DNA from: Ranitomeya variabilis | Taxonomy: Eukaryota > Chordata > Amphibia > Anura > Dendrobatidae | Direction of reading: 5' to 3' | Length of the DNA: 64,000 bases | Assembly: GCF_051348905.1 (NCBI RefSeq) | Contig: NC_135232.1 | Location: 832,628,888 to 832,692,887, forward strand | Part shown: one piece after another, positions 44,201-55,496 of the stretch | How the letters are laid out: every line of letters begins with the position of its first letter | Position numbering within the stretch: position 1 is the first letter of the stretch | Position numbers and translations under genes: made by a program | The notes under the pieces: model-generated | The model's database searches: none | What the model was told of the DNA's origin: nothing | The model's input: the letters and a program-made list of their open reading frames with translations, nothing else

Positions 44201-44554
44201 CCGCCACAAAAGTCTACACCATCACAGACGGCTCCAGTCAGCAGGAGGCAACGGTTCCGTCAGATGGTGACAGACTACATGTCTTGCCCTCTTGCTGTAC
44301 TCCCAGACGGCTCTTCCCCTTTCAAGTTTTGGGTCTCAAAGCTGGATACATGGCCAGAGCTAAGCCAGTATGCATTGGAGGTGCTGTCTTGCCCTGCGGC
44401 CAGTGTATTATCGGAACGTGTCTTTAGTGCTGCAGGTGGTGTACTAACTGACCGTCGCATGCGACTATCCTCCGATAACGTTGACCGGCTTACTTTCCTG
44501 AAAATGAACAAGGCCTGGATCTCGCCGGAATTTGCCACTCCTCCTCCTGATTGA
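41213..44554 (+). CDS. hAT transposase with BED zinc finger
   Basis: An uninterrupted 1113-residue frame. Residues 1-250 are low-complexity: basic RG-rich start, then acidic/Ser-rich. A BED zinc finger spans about 262-311 (C280, C283, H304, H309; W302 and H304 in MWKH). The RNase-H-like catalytic core shows D482 (LTTDAWTS), D618 (VVCDNGRN), the hAT CxxH motif C637/H640 (PCLAHVLNL) and LPTRWNST (698-705). An acidic insert lies near 790-840. The C-terminal dimerisation domain (about 1025-1105) holds the third catalytic residue E1068 in SERVFSAAG. These motifs are diagnostic of the family that cuts and pastes hAT DNA in the nucleus. The ATG has A at -3. All expected catalytic residues are present, so the protein looks functional. 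No intron is evident; an upstream exon cannot be excluded. Confidence 0.95.
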   Translation: MKKAVSKARGRGSRRGAGRGRGDSVPAAGTGDSSAPTFTRQQSFMRSFVSERRTPLLREEQIEAVVGWMAANASTSISATSSQTQSTGEQPSVSSPPAKLPRQTESPGQEPSLLLFSESLGLETGGQPSSIGEMEEEAGCSDAQQLFLSSSEEAGGPVAPVTTSQAASADDDTQVPLTGACSAAETTQEEQLGAEGSVDDEVLDPSWREGQEGGGSSSEEEIPRTAQRGRGRGKTADPAASALAPVRSMSLPKAKKGAPKTCSAWSFFDTVADDICYVRCNVCHQKVKRGKNVSNLNTSNMWKHVRNRHPAELEKHTEEVGQPTAAATTSSARVASSSTSHAAGSASSQDRRGRTSAPVVQRPAVIPPAAPLSQSSTHSQPSLQPSVVQAWEKRRPFSSNHPRAQALTAGIAKLLSLEMLSFRLVETDSFRDLMSLAVPQYNVPSRFYFSRQAVPALQKHVEGHIKHALLNAVSSKVHLTTDAWTSQHGQGRYLSLTAHWVNVVEPGTDRASGAGRVLPTPRIAGIHSVRIDSSSYTSSSESSLQEPSQSTSTWTRDERVPVTTDMSTAVAKRQQAILKLIFLGNRSHTAQELWNAIKQESDVWFVPANLQPGMVVCDNGRNLVAALGLGNLTHIPCLAHVLNLVVQSFLRDYPDLDALLHKVRLECAHLRRSSTAKARIAALQRRHRLPEHRIICDLPTRWNSTLHMLERLCEQQQAVMEYQLLQAQKSRSQRRTDFTTTEWATMNDVCQVLRPFDYSTRMASADDALVSMTVPLICLLEKSLQALRDDVVEEVEDEDSPFPSSSGQSAPRGSSQTRRQGTVCEEDEEESMEEEDIRPEEGVTQLSSTQCVQRGWGDDERAEITPPAGDSVSWAVGSLQHMVDYMLQCLRNDRRIAHILNMSDYWVFTLLDPRYRDNVESLITPLNRERKMREYQDTLVNSIIFSIPTERSAASAFQSSSVRPGRGGGSAQRGSRSSASAQGKTSMAELWHSFLCPPQKSTPSQTAPVSRRQRFRQMVTDYMSCPLAVLPDGSSPFKFWVSKLDTWPELSQYALEVLSCPAASVLSERVFSAAGGVLTDRRMRLSSDNVDRLTFLKMNKAWISPEFATPPPD

Positions 44555-44626
44555 ATAATTAGGTCACTGTATACGTTATCCAGGTCTCCTGTTGTGTTCA
44601 TCTTTCTACCACCTGAACTTAAATTC
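44555..44626 (+). other. Transposase 3' untranslated start
   Basis: Short unique stretch after the TGA. No AATAAA nearby; the first clear one on this strand is at 45556-45561 inside palindrome 1. Confidence 0.5.
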
Positions 44627-44796
44627 CTGGGCTCCAACACCGCCAGTTGAGGCTCAGACGTGCCGTCTGCACAGTCAAAACATACGACCCAGTGTTATTG
44701 GGTTTCAGTAACGTCAGCTGATCCCCAGCTGTGTAGCCGGCAATGTGTCATGCGACCGCCACGCTGACACAACAACTGAAATGTAAGGGAATCTGT
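44627..44796 (+). repeat. Spacer module S0
   Basis: One diverged copy of the minisatellite-type sequence (CCTGGGCTCCAACACCGCCA ... TAACGTCAGCTG ... CTGTGTAGCCGGCAA). Related modules follow each palindrome. Confidence 0.75.
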
Positions 44797-44800
44797 CCCC

Positions 44801-45794
44801 CCCCCCCCAAGGCGTTTGTTACTGAAAGAGCCACCTTGTGCAGCAGTAATGCTGCCCAAGGAAAAGGTAGCTATTTTTGTTTAGCTCCTTGCACACGCAG
44901 AACTTAACACTTATAAAATGTGTCCACTGATACCGTAAAACCGTCCCGGAGGTGGGACTTGATTTCGTAATGTGACGCAGCCCAGCCGTCATTCCTACCC
45001 CCCCGGCGCCGCGCACCGGCTCCTCAGCGTTGTTTTATTCCGTCCAGGAGCCTGCGCTGTTATGTTATCCCGTGGCCAGGCACACTTAGCGCTGCCCGTC
45101 TTCTGGCATCATTTGGTGTCTGGATGGCTGCGCCTGTGCGGCCGCGCTGGCAGAGAGCCCGCCTCGCAGTGTCTTCTGATTTAATCCCACTGGGGGCCTG
45201 GGATCCATGGACATGCGCAGTGCATATCTGAACCTCCACCTCTCACTCATTTCCCTATGGCTTCTTCAGACTGTTCGGTGTCAGCTGGTCCCTAACAGCA
45301 TGCCACGGCCGTGACACCGCACAGTCTGAAGAAGCCATAGGGAGATGAGTGAGAGGTGGAGGTTCAGATATGCACTGCGCATGTCCATGGATCCCAGGCC
45401 CCCAGTGGGATTAAATCAGAAGACACTGCGAGGCGGGCTCTCTGCCAGCGCGGCCGCACAGGCGCAGCCATCCAGACACCAAATGATGCCAGAAGACGGG
45501 CAGCGCTAAGTGTGCCTGGCCACGGGATAACATAACAGCGCAGGCTCCTTGACGGAATAAAACAACGCTGAGGAGCCGGTGCGCGGCGCCGGGGGGGTAG
45601 GAATGACGGCTGGGCTGCGTCACATTACGAAGGAAAGTCCCACCTCCGGGACGGTTTTACGGTTGCAGGGGACACATTTTATAAGTGTTTAGTTCTGTGT
45701 TTGCAAGGAGCATGATGAAAAGAGCCACCTTTTCCTTTTGCATCTTTTGTGCTGCACAAGCTGGCTCTTTCAGCTACAAACGCCTTGGGGGGGG
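44801..45794. repeat. Palindrome 1, about 1 kb
   Basis: Two imperfect arms of about 480 bp around a 28-nt loop (45284-45311), centre about 45297.5. Both ends are CCCCCCCCAAGGCGTTTGT in inverse orientation. Antisense frames on the two arms read as the same peptide because of the symmetry. Confidence 0.92.
45556..45561 (+). promoter_or_regulatory. Candidate polyadenylation signal
   Basis: AATAAA about 1 kb after the transposase stop, in the right arm of palindrome 1. The only evidence is the hexamer. Confidence 0.25.
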
Positions 45795-45860
45795 TTAAAG
45801 GTTCCCTTTCGACTTTCTCAGGCTTCGGCCTACATTGTGTTCCTCTGCTTTTCCACCTGT

Positions 45861-48800
45861 CCCTGGGCTCCAACACCGCCAGTTGCCGTCCAGAAGTGCT
45901 GTACGCACAGTCAACAGTCCCTCCTCTGTTATTGGGGTTCAGTAACGTCAGCTGTTCCCCAGCTGTGTGTGTGGCAATCCCTCCTACCTCCTCCTACCTC
46001 CTCCAACCTCCTCCTCCTCCACCTGTCCCTGGGCTCCAACACCGCCAGTTGCCGTCCAGAAGTGCTGTACGCACAGTCAACAGTCCCTCCTCTGTTATTG
46101 GGGTTCAGTAACGTCAGCTGTTCCCCTGCTGTGTGTGTGGCAATCCCTCCTACCTCCTCCAACCTCCTCCTCCTCCACCTGTCCCTGGGCTCCAACACCG
46201 CCAGTTGCCGTCCAGAAGTGCTGTACGCACAGTCAACAGTCGCTCCTCTGTTATTGGGGTTCAGTAACATCAGCTGTTCCCCTGCTGTGTGTGTGGCAAT
46301 CCCTCCTACCTCCTCCAACCTCCTCCTCCTCCACCCGTCCCTGGGCTCCAACACCGCCAGTTGCCGTCCAGAAGTGCTGTACGCACAGTCAACAGTCCCT
46401 CCTCTGTTATTGGGGTTCAGTAACGTCAGCTGTTCCCCTGCTGTGTGTGTGGCAATCCCTCCTACCTCCTCCTACCTCCTCCAACCTCCTCCTCCTCCAC
46501 CCGTCCCTGGGCTCCAACACCGCCAGTTGCCGTCCAGAAGTGCTGTACGCACAGTCAACAGTCCCTCCTCTGTTATTGGGGTTCAGTAACGTCAGCTGTT
46601 CCCCTGCTGTGTGTGTGGCAATCCCTCCTACCTCCTCCTACCTCCTCCAACCTCCTCCTCCTCCACCCGTCCCTGGGCTCCAACACCGCCAGTTGCCGTC
46701 CAGAAGTGCTGTACGCACAGTCAACAGTCCCTCCTCTGTTATTGGGGTTCAGTAACGTCAGCTGTTCCCCTGCTGTGTGTGTGGCAATCCCTCCTACCTC
46801 CTCCTACCTCCTCCAACCTCCTCCTCCTCCACCCGTCCCTGGGCTCCAACACCGCCAGTTGCCGTCCAGAAGTGCTGTACGCACAGTCAACAGTCCCTCC
46901 TCTGTTATTGGGGTTCAGTAACGTCAGCTGTTCCCCTGCTGTGTGTGTGGCAATCCCTCCTACCTCCTCCTACCTCCTCCAACCTCCTCCTCCTCCACCC
47001 GTCCCTGGGCTCCAACACCGCCAGTTGCCGTCCAGAAGTGCTGTACGCACAGTCAACAGACCCTCCTCTGTTATTGGGGTTCAGTAACGTCAGCTGTTCC
47101 CCTGCTGTGTGTGTGGCAATCCCTCCTACCTCCTCCTACCTCCTCCAACCTCCTCCTCCTCCACCCGTCCCTGGGCTCCAACACCGCCAGTTGCCGTCCA
47201 GAAGTGCTGTACGCACAGTCAACAGTCCCTCCTCTGTTATTGGGGTTCAGTAACGTCAGCTGTTCCCCTGCTGTGTGTGTGGCAATCCCTCCTACCTCCT
47301 CCTACCTCCTCCAACCTCCTCCTCCTCCACCCGTCCCTGGGCTCCAACACCGCCAGTTGCCGTCCAGAAGTGCTGTACGCACAGTCAACAGTCCCTCCTC
47401 TGTTATTGGGGTTCAGTAACGTCAGCTGTTCCCCTGCTGTGTGTGTGGCAATCCCTCCTACCTCCTCCAACCTCCTCCTCCTCCACCTGTCCCTGGGCTC
47501 CAACACCGCCAGTTGCCGTCCAGAAGTGCTGTACGCACAGTCAACAGTCCCTCCTCTGTTATTGGGGTTCAGTAACGTCAGCTGTTCCCCTGCTGTGTGT
47601 GTGGCAATCCCTCCTACCTCCTCCAACCTCCTCCTCCTCCACCTGTCCCTGGGCTCCAACACCGCCAGTTGCCGTCCAGAAGTGCTGTACGCACAGTCAA
47701 CAGTCCCTCCTCTGTTATTGGGGTTCAGTAACGTCAGCTGTTCCCCTGCTGTGTGTGTGGCAATCCCTCCTACCTCCTCCTACCTCCTCCAACCTCCTCC
47801 TCCTCCACCTGTCCCTGGGCTCCAACACCGCCAGTTGCCGTCCAGAAGTGCTGTACGCACAGTCAACAGTCCCTCCTCTGTTATTGGGGTTCAGTAACGT
47901 CAGCTGTTCCCCTGCTGTGTGTGTGGCAATCCCTCCTACCTCCTCCAACCTCCTCCAACCTCCTCCTCCTCCACCCGTCCCTGGGCTCCAACACCGCCAG
48001 TTGCCGTCCAGAAGTGCTGTACGCACAGTCAACAGTCCCTCCTCTGTTATTGGGGTTCAGTAACGTCAGCTGTTCCCCTGCTGTGTGTGTCGCAATCCCT
48101 CCTACCTCCTCCTACCTCCTCCAACCTCCTCCTCCTCCACCCGTCCCTGGGCTCCAACACCGCCAGTTGCCGTCCAGAAGTGCTGTACGCACAGTCAACA
48201 GTCCCTCCTCTGTTATTGGGGTTCAGTAACGTCAGCTGTTCCCCTGCTGTGTGTGTGGCAATCCCTCCTACCTCCTCCAACCTCCTCCTCCTCCACCTGT
48301 CCCTGGGCTCCAACACCGCCAGTTGCCGTCCAGAAGTGCTGTACGCACAGTCAACAGTCCCTCCTCTGTTATTGGGGTTCAGTAACGTCAGCTGTTCCCC
48401 TGCTGTGTGTGTGGCAATCCCTCCTACCTCCTCCAACCTCCTCCAACCTCCTCCTCCTCCACCTGTCCCTGGGCTCCAACACCGCCAGTTGCCGTCCAGA
48501 AGTGCTGTACGCACAGTCAACAGTCGCTCCTCTGTTATTGGGGTTCAGTAACGTCAGCTGTTCCCCTGCTGTGTGTGTGGCAATCCCTCCTACCTCCTCC
48601 AACCTCCTCCAACCTCCTCCTCCTCCACCTGTCCCTGGGCTCCAACACCGCCAGTTGCCGTCCAGAAGTGCTGTACGCACAGTCAACAGTCCCTCCTCTG
48701 TTATTGGGGTTCAGTAACGTCAGCTGTTCCCCTGCTGTGTGTGTGGCAATCCCTCCTACCTCCTCCAACCTCCTCCAACCTCCTCCTCCTCCACCTGTCC

Positions 48801-49228
48801 CTGGGCTCCAACACCGCCAGTTGCCGTCCAGAAGTGCTGTACGCACAGTCAACAGTCCCTCCTCTGTTATTGGGGTTCAGTAACATCAGCTGTTCCCCTG
48901 CTGTGTGTGTGGCAATCCCTCCTACCTCCTCCTACCTCCTCCAACCTCCTCCTCCTCCACCCGTCCCTGGGCTCCAACACCGCCAGTTGCCGTCCAGAAG
49001 TGCTGTACGCACAGTCAACAGTCCCTCCTCTGTTATTGGGGTTCAGTAACGTCAGCTGTTCCCCTGCTGTGTGTGTGGCAATCCCTCCTACCTCCTCCAA
49101 CCTCCTCCTCCTCCACCTGTCCCTGGGCTCCAACACCGCCAGTTGCCGTCCAGAAGTGCTGTACGCACAGTCAACAGTCCCTCCTCTGTTATTGGGGTTC
49201 AGTAACGTCAGCTGTTCCCCTGCTGTGT
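45861..49228 (+). repeat. 166/156-bp minisatellite, 21 copies (spacer S1)
   Basis: CCCTGGGCTCCAACACCGCC recurs 21 times between 45861 and 49121 at 166- or 156-bp steps; the 10-bp difference is one copy of a TCCTACCTCC-type motif. Each unit carries TTCAGTAACGTCAGCTG and a pyrimidine tract (CTCCTCCTCC). The array is stop-poor in all three forward frames, producing overlapping frames of up to 283 codons. Since 166 is not a multiple of three these frames rotate between units, so I do not call them genes. Confidence 0.95.
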
Positions 49229-49290
49229 ATACGGCAACGTGTACTGCGACCGCCACGCAGGCACAACAAGTTAAATGTAAGGGAACCTGA

Positions 49291-50284
49291 CCCCCCCCCC
49301 CCCAGGCGTTTGTTACTGAAGGAGCCACCTTGTGCAGCAGTAATGATGCAAAGGGAAAAAGTGCCTCTTTTCGTGATGCTCCTTGCACATGCTGAACCAA
49401 ACACTTATGAAATGTGTCCCCACACAGCGTTAAACCGTCCGGTAGGTGGAACTTTCCTTTGTCGTGTGACGCAGCACAGCCATCATTTTTACCCCCTTGG
49501 CGCCGTGCGCCCCCTCCTCAGCGTTGTTTGAATCTGTCCCGGAGCCTGCGCTGTTAGGTTAGCCCTTGGCCATGCACACATGTTGCGCTGCCCGTCTTCT
49601 GACCTCATTTGGTGTCAGGCTGGCTGCGCCTGTGCGGGTGCGCTGGCCGAGATCCCGCCTCGCAGTGTCGTCTAATGTAATCCCACCGCGGGCCTGTGAT
49701 CCGTGCCCGTGCGCAGTGCATATCCTCTCCTCTCACTCCCCTCCCTACGGCTTCTTCAGACTGTGCGATGTCAGCTGGTCCCTAATAGCATGCCACGGCC
49801 GTGACACCGCACAGTCTGAAAAAGCCGTAGGGAGGGGAGTGAGAGGAGAGGATATGCACTGCGCACGGGCACGGATCACAGGCCCGCGGTGGGATTACAT
49901 TAGACGACACTGCGAGGCGGGATCTCGGCCAGCGCACCCGCACAGGCGCAGCCAGCCTGACACCAAATGAGGTCAGAAGACGGGCAGCGCAACATGTGTG
50001 CATGGCCATGGGCTAACCTAACAGCGCAGGCTCCGGGACAGATTCAAACAACGCTGAGGAGGGGGCGAACGGCGACAAGGGGGTAAAAATGATGGCTGTG
50101 CTGCGTCACACGACAAAGGAAAGTTCCACCTACCGGACGGTTTAACGCTGTGTGGGGACACATTTCATAAATGTTAGGTTCCGCATGTACAAGGACCATA
50201 ATTAAAAGAGCTAAGTTTACCTTTTCCAGCGTTAGTGCTGTACACAATGGCTCTTTCAGCTACAAACGCCTGGGGGGGGGGGGG
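49291..50284. repeat. Palindrome 2, about 1 kb
   Basis: Related to palindrome 1. Arms of about 480 bp around a 28-nt loop (49774-49801), centre 49787.5; ends are poly-C/poly-G next to AGGCGTTTGT. Confidence 0.92.
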
Positions 50285-50531
50285 GTTAAAGGTTTCCTTT
50301 CAACTTGCTCGAGTGCAGGCTTCGGCCTACACTCCGCTCCCCCTGCTCCTCCTGCTGACCCTGGGCTCTAACACCGCCAGTTTTTGCCCAGATGTGCTAG
50401 CTGCACAGAGAAAAACACCAGCCAATGTGTCAGTGGGGTCCAGCACCGCCAGCTGTTCCCCTGCTGTGTAGCCGGCAACGTGTCCTGCGACCGCCACGCA
50501 GACACAAGAACTGAAATTGAAGGGAACCTGT
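50285..50531 (+). repeat. Spacer module S2
   Basis: Between palindromes 2 and 3. Holds GCTTCGGCCTACACTCC, GGGCTCTAACACCGCCAG and GTCCAGCACCGCCAGCTG, the minisatellite-type motifs in few copies. Confidence 0.75.
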
Positions 50532-51417
50532 CCCCCCTCCCCCAGGTGTTTCTATGTTTTACAGCTACCTTGAACAGCAGTAATGCTGCATGTGTTCAAG
50601 GTGGCTCAGAAACTTATTCTCCTTGCCCATGTTGAAGTGAACACGTCTAAAATGTGTCCTCTGTGACCATTAAAACGTCCCTCAGGTGTGATTTGACTTT
50701 GTATTGACACACGCAACAAGCTCCTTGGTAACGCTGCCCGTCTTCTGGCATCATTGTTTGGCTGGCTGCGCTTCTGCGGCCGCCCTGACCCACACAACAG
50801 CCCTCGTTGTCTTATTTAATGGGACTGCGAGGGTGTGATTGATGGGCAGGATCAGTGCATCAGTTCGCCTGTCCCTCCTCTCCTTCCGCCTTCTTCGGAC
50901 TGTGCGGCTTCATGGCCGTGGCATGCGATAAGGGATCAGATGACGCCGCACAGTCTGAAGCGGGTGTAAGGACCCGAGTGTGAGAGGCGAACATATGTGC
51001 TGCGCCAGGCCCTGAATCCCAGCCCCGCAGTGTTTTAACAATGTTAAGACACTGCGGGGCTGGGATTCATGGGCATCGCGAACCGCACCGGCCGACATTA
51101 CATGATGCCAGAAGATGGGCAGCGCTAACGGCGCTAGGCCAGGGGATAACACGACAGCGCAGACTCCTGTACAGCAAATAACAACGCTCGGGAGGCTGCA
51201 CCCAGCACCAAGGTGGGATTCTTGACACCTGTGCTGCGTCTCATTACAAAGGGAACTCTCGCCTCCATTACACAGTTTGACTGTATAAAGGGCTAAATGT
51301 TATACGTGTTCCATTCAGCGTGTGCAAGGAGAAAAATTACAAGAGCAACCTTTGACTTGCGCAGCACTGCTGCTGCATAAGCTGTGGCTCTTCTACTTTG
51401 TAACCCCTGAGGGGGGG
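50532..51417. repeat. Palindrome 3
   Basis: Inner stem CTGTGCGGC..TCA/TGACGCCGCACAG around loop 50913-50940. The outer arms are unequal because the right arm carries an extra hairpin at 51015-51067 (arms 51015-51033 and 51049-51067, perfectly complementary). The loop is in inverse orientation to palindromes 1 and 2. Confidence 0.85.
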
Positions 51418-51890
51418 TTAAAGGTGACTTTTGAAATCGGTTCAATTAGGCTTCGGCCTACACTCTGCTCCACCTGCAGAGCCCGGGCTCCAACAACGCT
51501 AGTTGCTGTCCGGAAGTGCTGGCTGCACAGAGCCAAACACCTCGCCAATGTGTCAGTGGGGTCCAGCACCGCCAGCTGTTCCCCTGCTGTGTAGCCGGCA
51601 ACGTGTCCTGCAAAAGCCACGCAGACACAACACACCCAAAGCTGCCGCCTGTGCAGGCTTCGGCCTACACTCCCCTCCCCCTGCTCCTCCTCCTCCTGCT
51701 CCTCCTCCTGCTGTCCCTGGGCTCTAACACACCGCCAGTTTTTGCCCAGATGTGCTAGCTGCACAGAGAAAAACACCAGCCAATGTGTCAGTGGGGTCCA
51801 GCACCGCCAGCTGTTCCCCTGCTGTGCAGCCGGCAACGTGTCCTGCAAAAGCCACGCAGACACAAGAACTGAAATTGAAGGGAACCTGTC
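51418..51890 (+). repeat. Spacer module S3
   Basis: Two minisatellite-type half-units separated by AGGCTTCGGCCTACACTC and a CTCCTC tract; identical copies follow palindromes 4 and 5. Confidence 0.75.
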
Positions 51891-52777
51891 CCCCCTCCCC
51901 CAGGCGTTTTTACGTTATCCAGCCACCTTGTACAGCGGTAATGCTGCATGTGTGCAAGGTGGCTCAGAAACGTATTCTCCTCGCACATGTGGAACTGAAA
52001 ACACGTCTGCAATGTGTCCTCTGTGTGACCATTTAACCGTCCCGGTGGTGTGACTTTCCTTTGTAATGACACGCTGCAACCCCCTTGGTAGCGCTGCCCG
52101 TCTTCTGGCATCATTGTTTGGCTGCCTGCGCCTCTGCGGCCGCCCTGACCCACACAACGCCCCTCGGTGTCTTATTTATTGGGACTGCGAGGGTGTGATT
52201 GATGGGCAGGATCAGTGCATCAGTTCGCCTGTCCCTCCTCTCCTTCCGCCTTCTTCGGACTGTGCGGCTTCATGGCCGTGGCATGCGATAAGGGATCAGA
52301 TGACGCCGCACAGTCTGAAGCGGGTGTAAGGACCCGAGTGTGAGAGGCGAACATATGTGCTGCGCCAGGCCCTGAATCCCAGCCCCGCAGTGTTTTAACA
52401 ATGTTAAGACACTGCGGGGCTGGGATTCATGGGCATCGCGAACCGCACCGGCCGACATTACATGATGCCAGAAGATGGGCAGCGCTAACGGCGCTAGGCC
52501 AGGGGATAACACGACAGCGCAGACTCCTGTACAGCAAATAACAACGCTCGGGAGGCTGCACCCAGCACCAAGGTGGGATTCTTGACACCTGTGCTGCGTC
52601 TCATTACAAAGGGAACTCTCGCCTCCATTACACAGTTTGACTGTATAAAGGGCTAAATGTTATACGTGTTCCATTCAGCGTGTGCAAGGAGAAAAATTAC
52701 AAGAGCAACCTTTGACTTGCGCAGCACTGCTGCTGCATAAGCTGTGGCTCTTCTACTTTGTAACCCCTGAGGGGGGG
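51891..52777. repeat. Palindrome 4
   Basis: Second copy of palindrome 3 (centre about 52286.5), with the nested hairpin at about 52375-52427. Confidence 0.85.
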
Positions 52778-53250
52778 TTAAAGGTGACTTTTGAAATCGG
52801 TTCAATTAGGCTTCGGCCTACACTCTGCTCCACCTGCAGAGCCCGGGCTCCAACAACGCTAGTTGCTGTCCGGAAGTGCTGGCTGCACAGAGCCAAACAC
52901 CTCGCCAATGTGTCAGTGGGGTCCAGCACCGCCAGCTGTTCCCCTGCTGTGTAGCCGGCAACGTGTCCTGCAAAAGCCACGCAGACACAACACACCCAAA
53001 GCTGCCGCCTGTGCAGGCTTCGGCCTACACTCCCCTCCCCCTGCTCCTCCTCCTCCTGCTCCTCCTCCTGCTGTCCCTGGGCTCTAACACACCGCCAGTT
53101 TTTGCCCAGATGTGCTAGCTGCACAGAGAAAAACACCAGCCAATGTGTCAGTGGGGTCCAGCACCGCCAGCTGTTCCCCTGCTGTGCAGCCGGCAACGTG
53201 TCCTGCAAAAGCCACGCAGACACAAGAACTGAAATTGAAGGGAACCTGTC

Positions 53251-54137
53251 CCCCCTCCCCCAGGCGTTTTTACTTTATCCAGCCACCTTGTACAGCGGTA
53301 ATGCTGCATGTGTGCAAGGTGGCTCAGAAACGTATTCTCCTCGCACATGTGGAACTGAAAACACGTCTGCAATGTGTCCTCTGTGTGACCATTTAACCGT
53401 CCCGGTGGTGTGACTTTCCTTTGTAATGACACGCTGCAACCCCCTTGGTAGCGCTGCCCGTCTTCTGGCATCATTGTTTGGCTGCCTGCGCCTCTGCGGC
53501 CGCCCTGACCCACACAACGCCCCTCGGTGTCTTATTTATTGGGACTGCGAGGGTGTGATTGATGGGCAGGATCAGTGCATCAGTTCGCCTGTCCCTCCTC
53601 TCCTTCCGCCTTCTTCGGACTGTGCGGCTTCATGGCCGTGGCATGCGATAAGGGATCAGATGACGCCGCACAGTCTGAAGCGGGTGTAAGGACCCGAGTG
53701 TGAGAGGCGAACATATGTGCTGCGCCAGGCCCTGAATCCCAGCCCCGCAGTGTTTTAACAATGTTAAGACACTGCGGGGCTGGGATTCATGGGCATCGCG
53801 AACCGCACCGGCCGACATTACATGATGCCAGAAGATGGGCAGCGCTAACGGCGCTAGGCCAGGGGATAACACGACAGCGCAGACTCCTGTACAGCAAATA
53901 ACAACGCTCGGGAGGCTGCACCCAGCACCAAGGTGGGATTCTTGACACCTGTGCTGCGTCTCATTACAAAGGGAACTCTCGCCTCCATTACACAGTTTGA
54001 CTGTATAAAGGGCTAAATGTTATACGTGTTCCATTCAGCGTGTGCAAGGAGAAAAATTACAAGAGCAACCTTTGACTTGCGCAGCACTGCTGCTGCATAA
54101 GCTGTGGCTCTTCTACTTTGTAACCCCTGAGGGGGGG
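53251..54137. repeat. Palindrome 5
   Basis: Third copy (centre about 53646.5), nested hairpin about 53735-53787. Confidence 0.85.
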
Positions 54138-54610
54138 TTAAAGGTGACTTTTGAAATCGGTTCAATTAGGCTTCGGCCTACACTCTGCTCCACCTGCAGA
54201 GCCCGGGCTCCAACAACGCTAGTTGCTGTCCGGAAGTGCTGGCTGCACAGAGCCAAACACCTCGCCAATGTGTCAGTGGGGTCCAGCACCGCCAGCTGTT
54301 CCCCTGCTGTGTAGCCGGCAACGTGTCCTGCAAAAGCCACACAGACACAACACACCCAAAGCTGCCGCCTGTGCAGGCTTCGGCCTACACTCCCCTCCCC
54401 CTGCTCCTCCTCCTCCTGCTCCTCCTCCTGCTGTCCCTGGGCTCTAACACACCGCCAGTTTTTGCCCAGATGTGCTAGCTGCACAGAGAAAAACACCAGC
54501 CAATGTGTCAGTGGGGTCCAGCACCGCCAGCTGTTCCCCTGCTGTGCAGCCGGCAACGTGTCCTGCAAAAGCCACGCAGACACAAGAACTGAAATTGAAG
54601 GGAACCTGTC

Positions 54611-55496
54611 CCCCCTCCCCCAGGCGTTTTTACGTTATCCAGCCACCTTGTACAGCGGTAATGCTGCATGTGTGCAAGGTGGCTCAGAAACGTATTCTCC
54701 TCGCACATGTGGAACTGAAAACACGTCTGCAATGTGTCCTCTGTGTGACCATTTAACCGTCCCGGTGGTGTGACTTTCCTTTGTAATGACACGCTGCAAC
54801 CCCCTTGGTAGCGCTGCCCGTCTTCTGGCATCATTGTTTGGCTGCCTGCGCCTCTGCGGCCGCCCTGACCCACACAACGCCCCTCGGTGTCTTATTTATT
54901 GGGACTGCGAGGGTGTGATTGATGGGCAGGATCAGTGCATCAGTTCGCCTGTCCCTCCTCTCCTTCCGCCTTCTTCGGACTGTGCGGCTTCATGGCCGTG
55001 GCATGCGATAAGGGATCAGATGACGCCGCACAGTCTGAAGCGGGTGTAAGGACCCGAGTGTGAGAGGCGAACATATGTGCTGCGCCAGGCCCTGAATCCC
55101 AGCCCCGCAGTGTTTAAACTATGTCAATACACTGCGGGGCTGGGATTCATGGGCATCGCGAACCGCACCGGCCAACATTAAATGAGGTCAGAAGATGGGC
55201 AGCGCTAACAGCGCTAGGCCAGGGGATAACACGACAGCGCAGACTCCTGTACAGCAAATAACAACGCTCAGGAGGCTGCACCCAGCACCAAGGTGGGATT
55301 CTTGACATCTGTGCTGCGTCTCATTACAAAGGGAACTCGCGCCTCCAACACAGTTTGACTGTATAAAGGGCTAAATGTTATACGTGTTTCATTCAGCGTG
55401 TGCAAGGAGCGAAATTAAAAGAGCAACCTTTGACTTGTGCAGCACTACTGCTGCATAAGCTGTGGCTCTTCTACTTTCTAACCCCTGAGGGGGGGT
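54611..55496. repeat. Palindrome 6
   Basis: Most diverged copy (centre about 55006.5). The tip of its nested hairpin near 55111 differs from the others (GTTTAAACTATG). Confidence 0.82.

Noticed and set aside
41458-44640. Antisense and shifted frames over the transposase
   Set aside because: They are shadows of the 1113-codon frame, which alone carries recognisable domains.
44972-45623. Matching small genes on opposite strands
   Set aside because: They are the two arms of palindrome 1 read in opposite directions.
45738-46589. Proline/serine/leucine-rich protein genes in the minisatellite
   Set aside because: Frames overlap in all phases and rotate with the 166/156-bp unit; both strands are open because of CT-rich composition.
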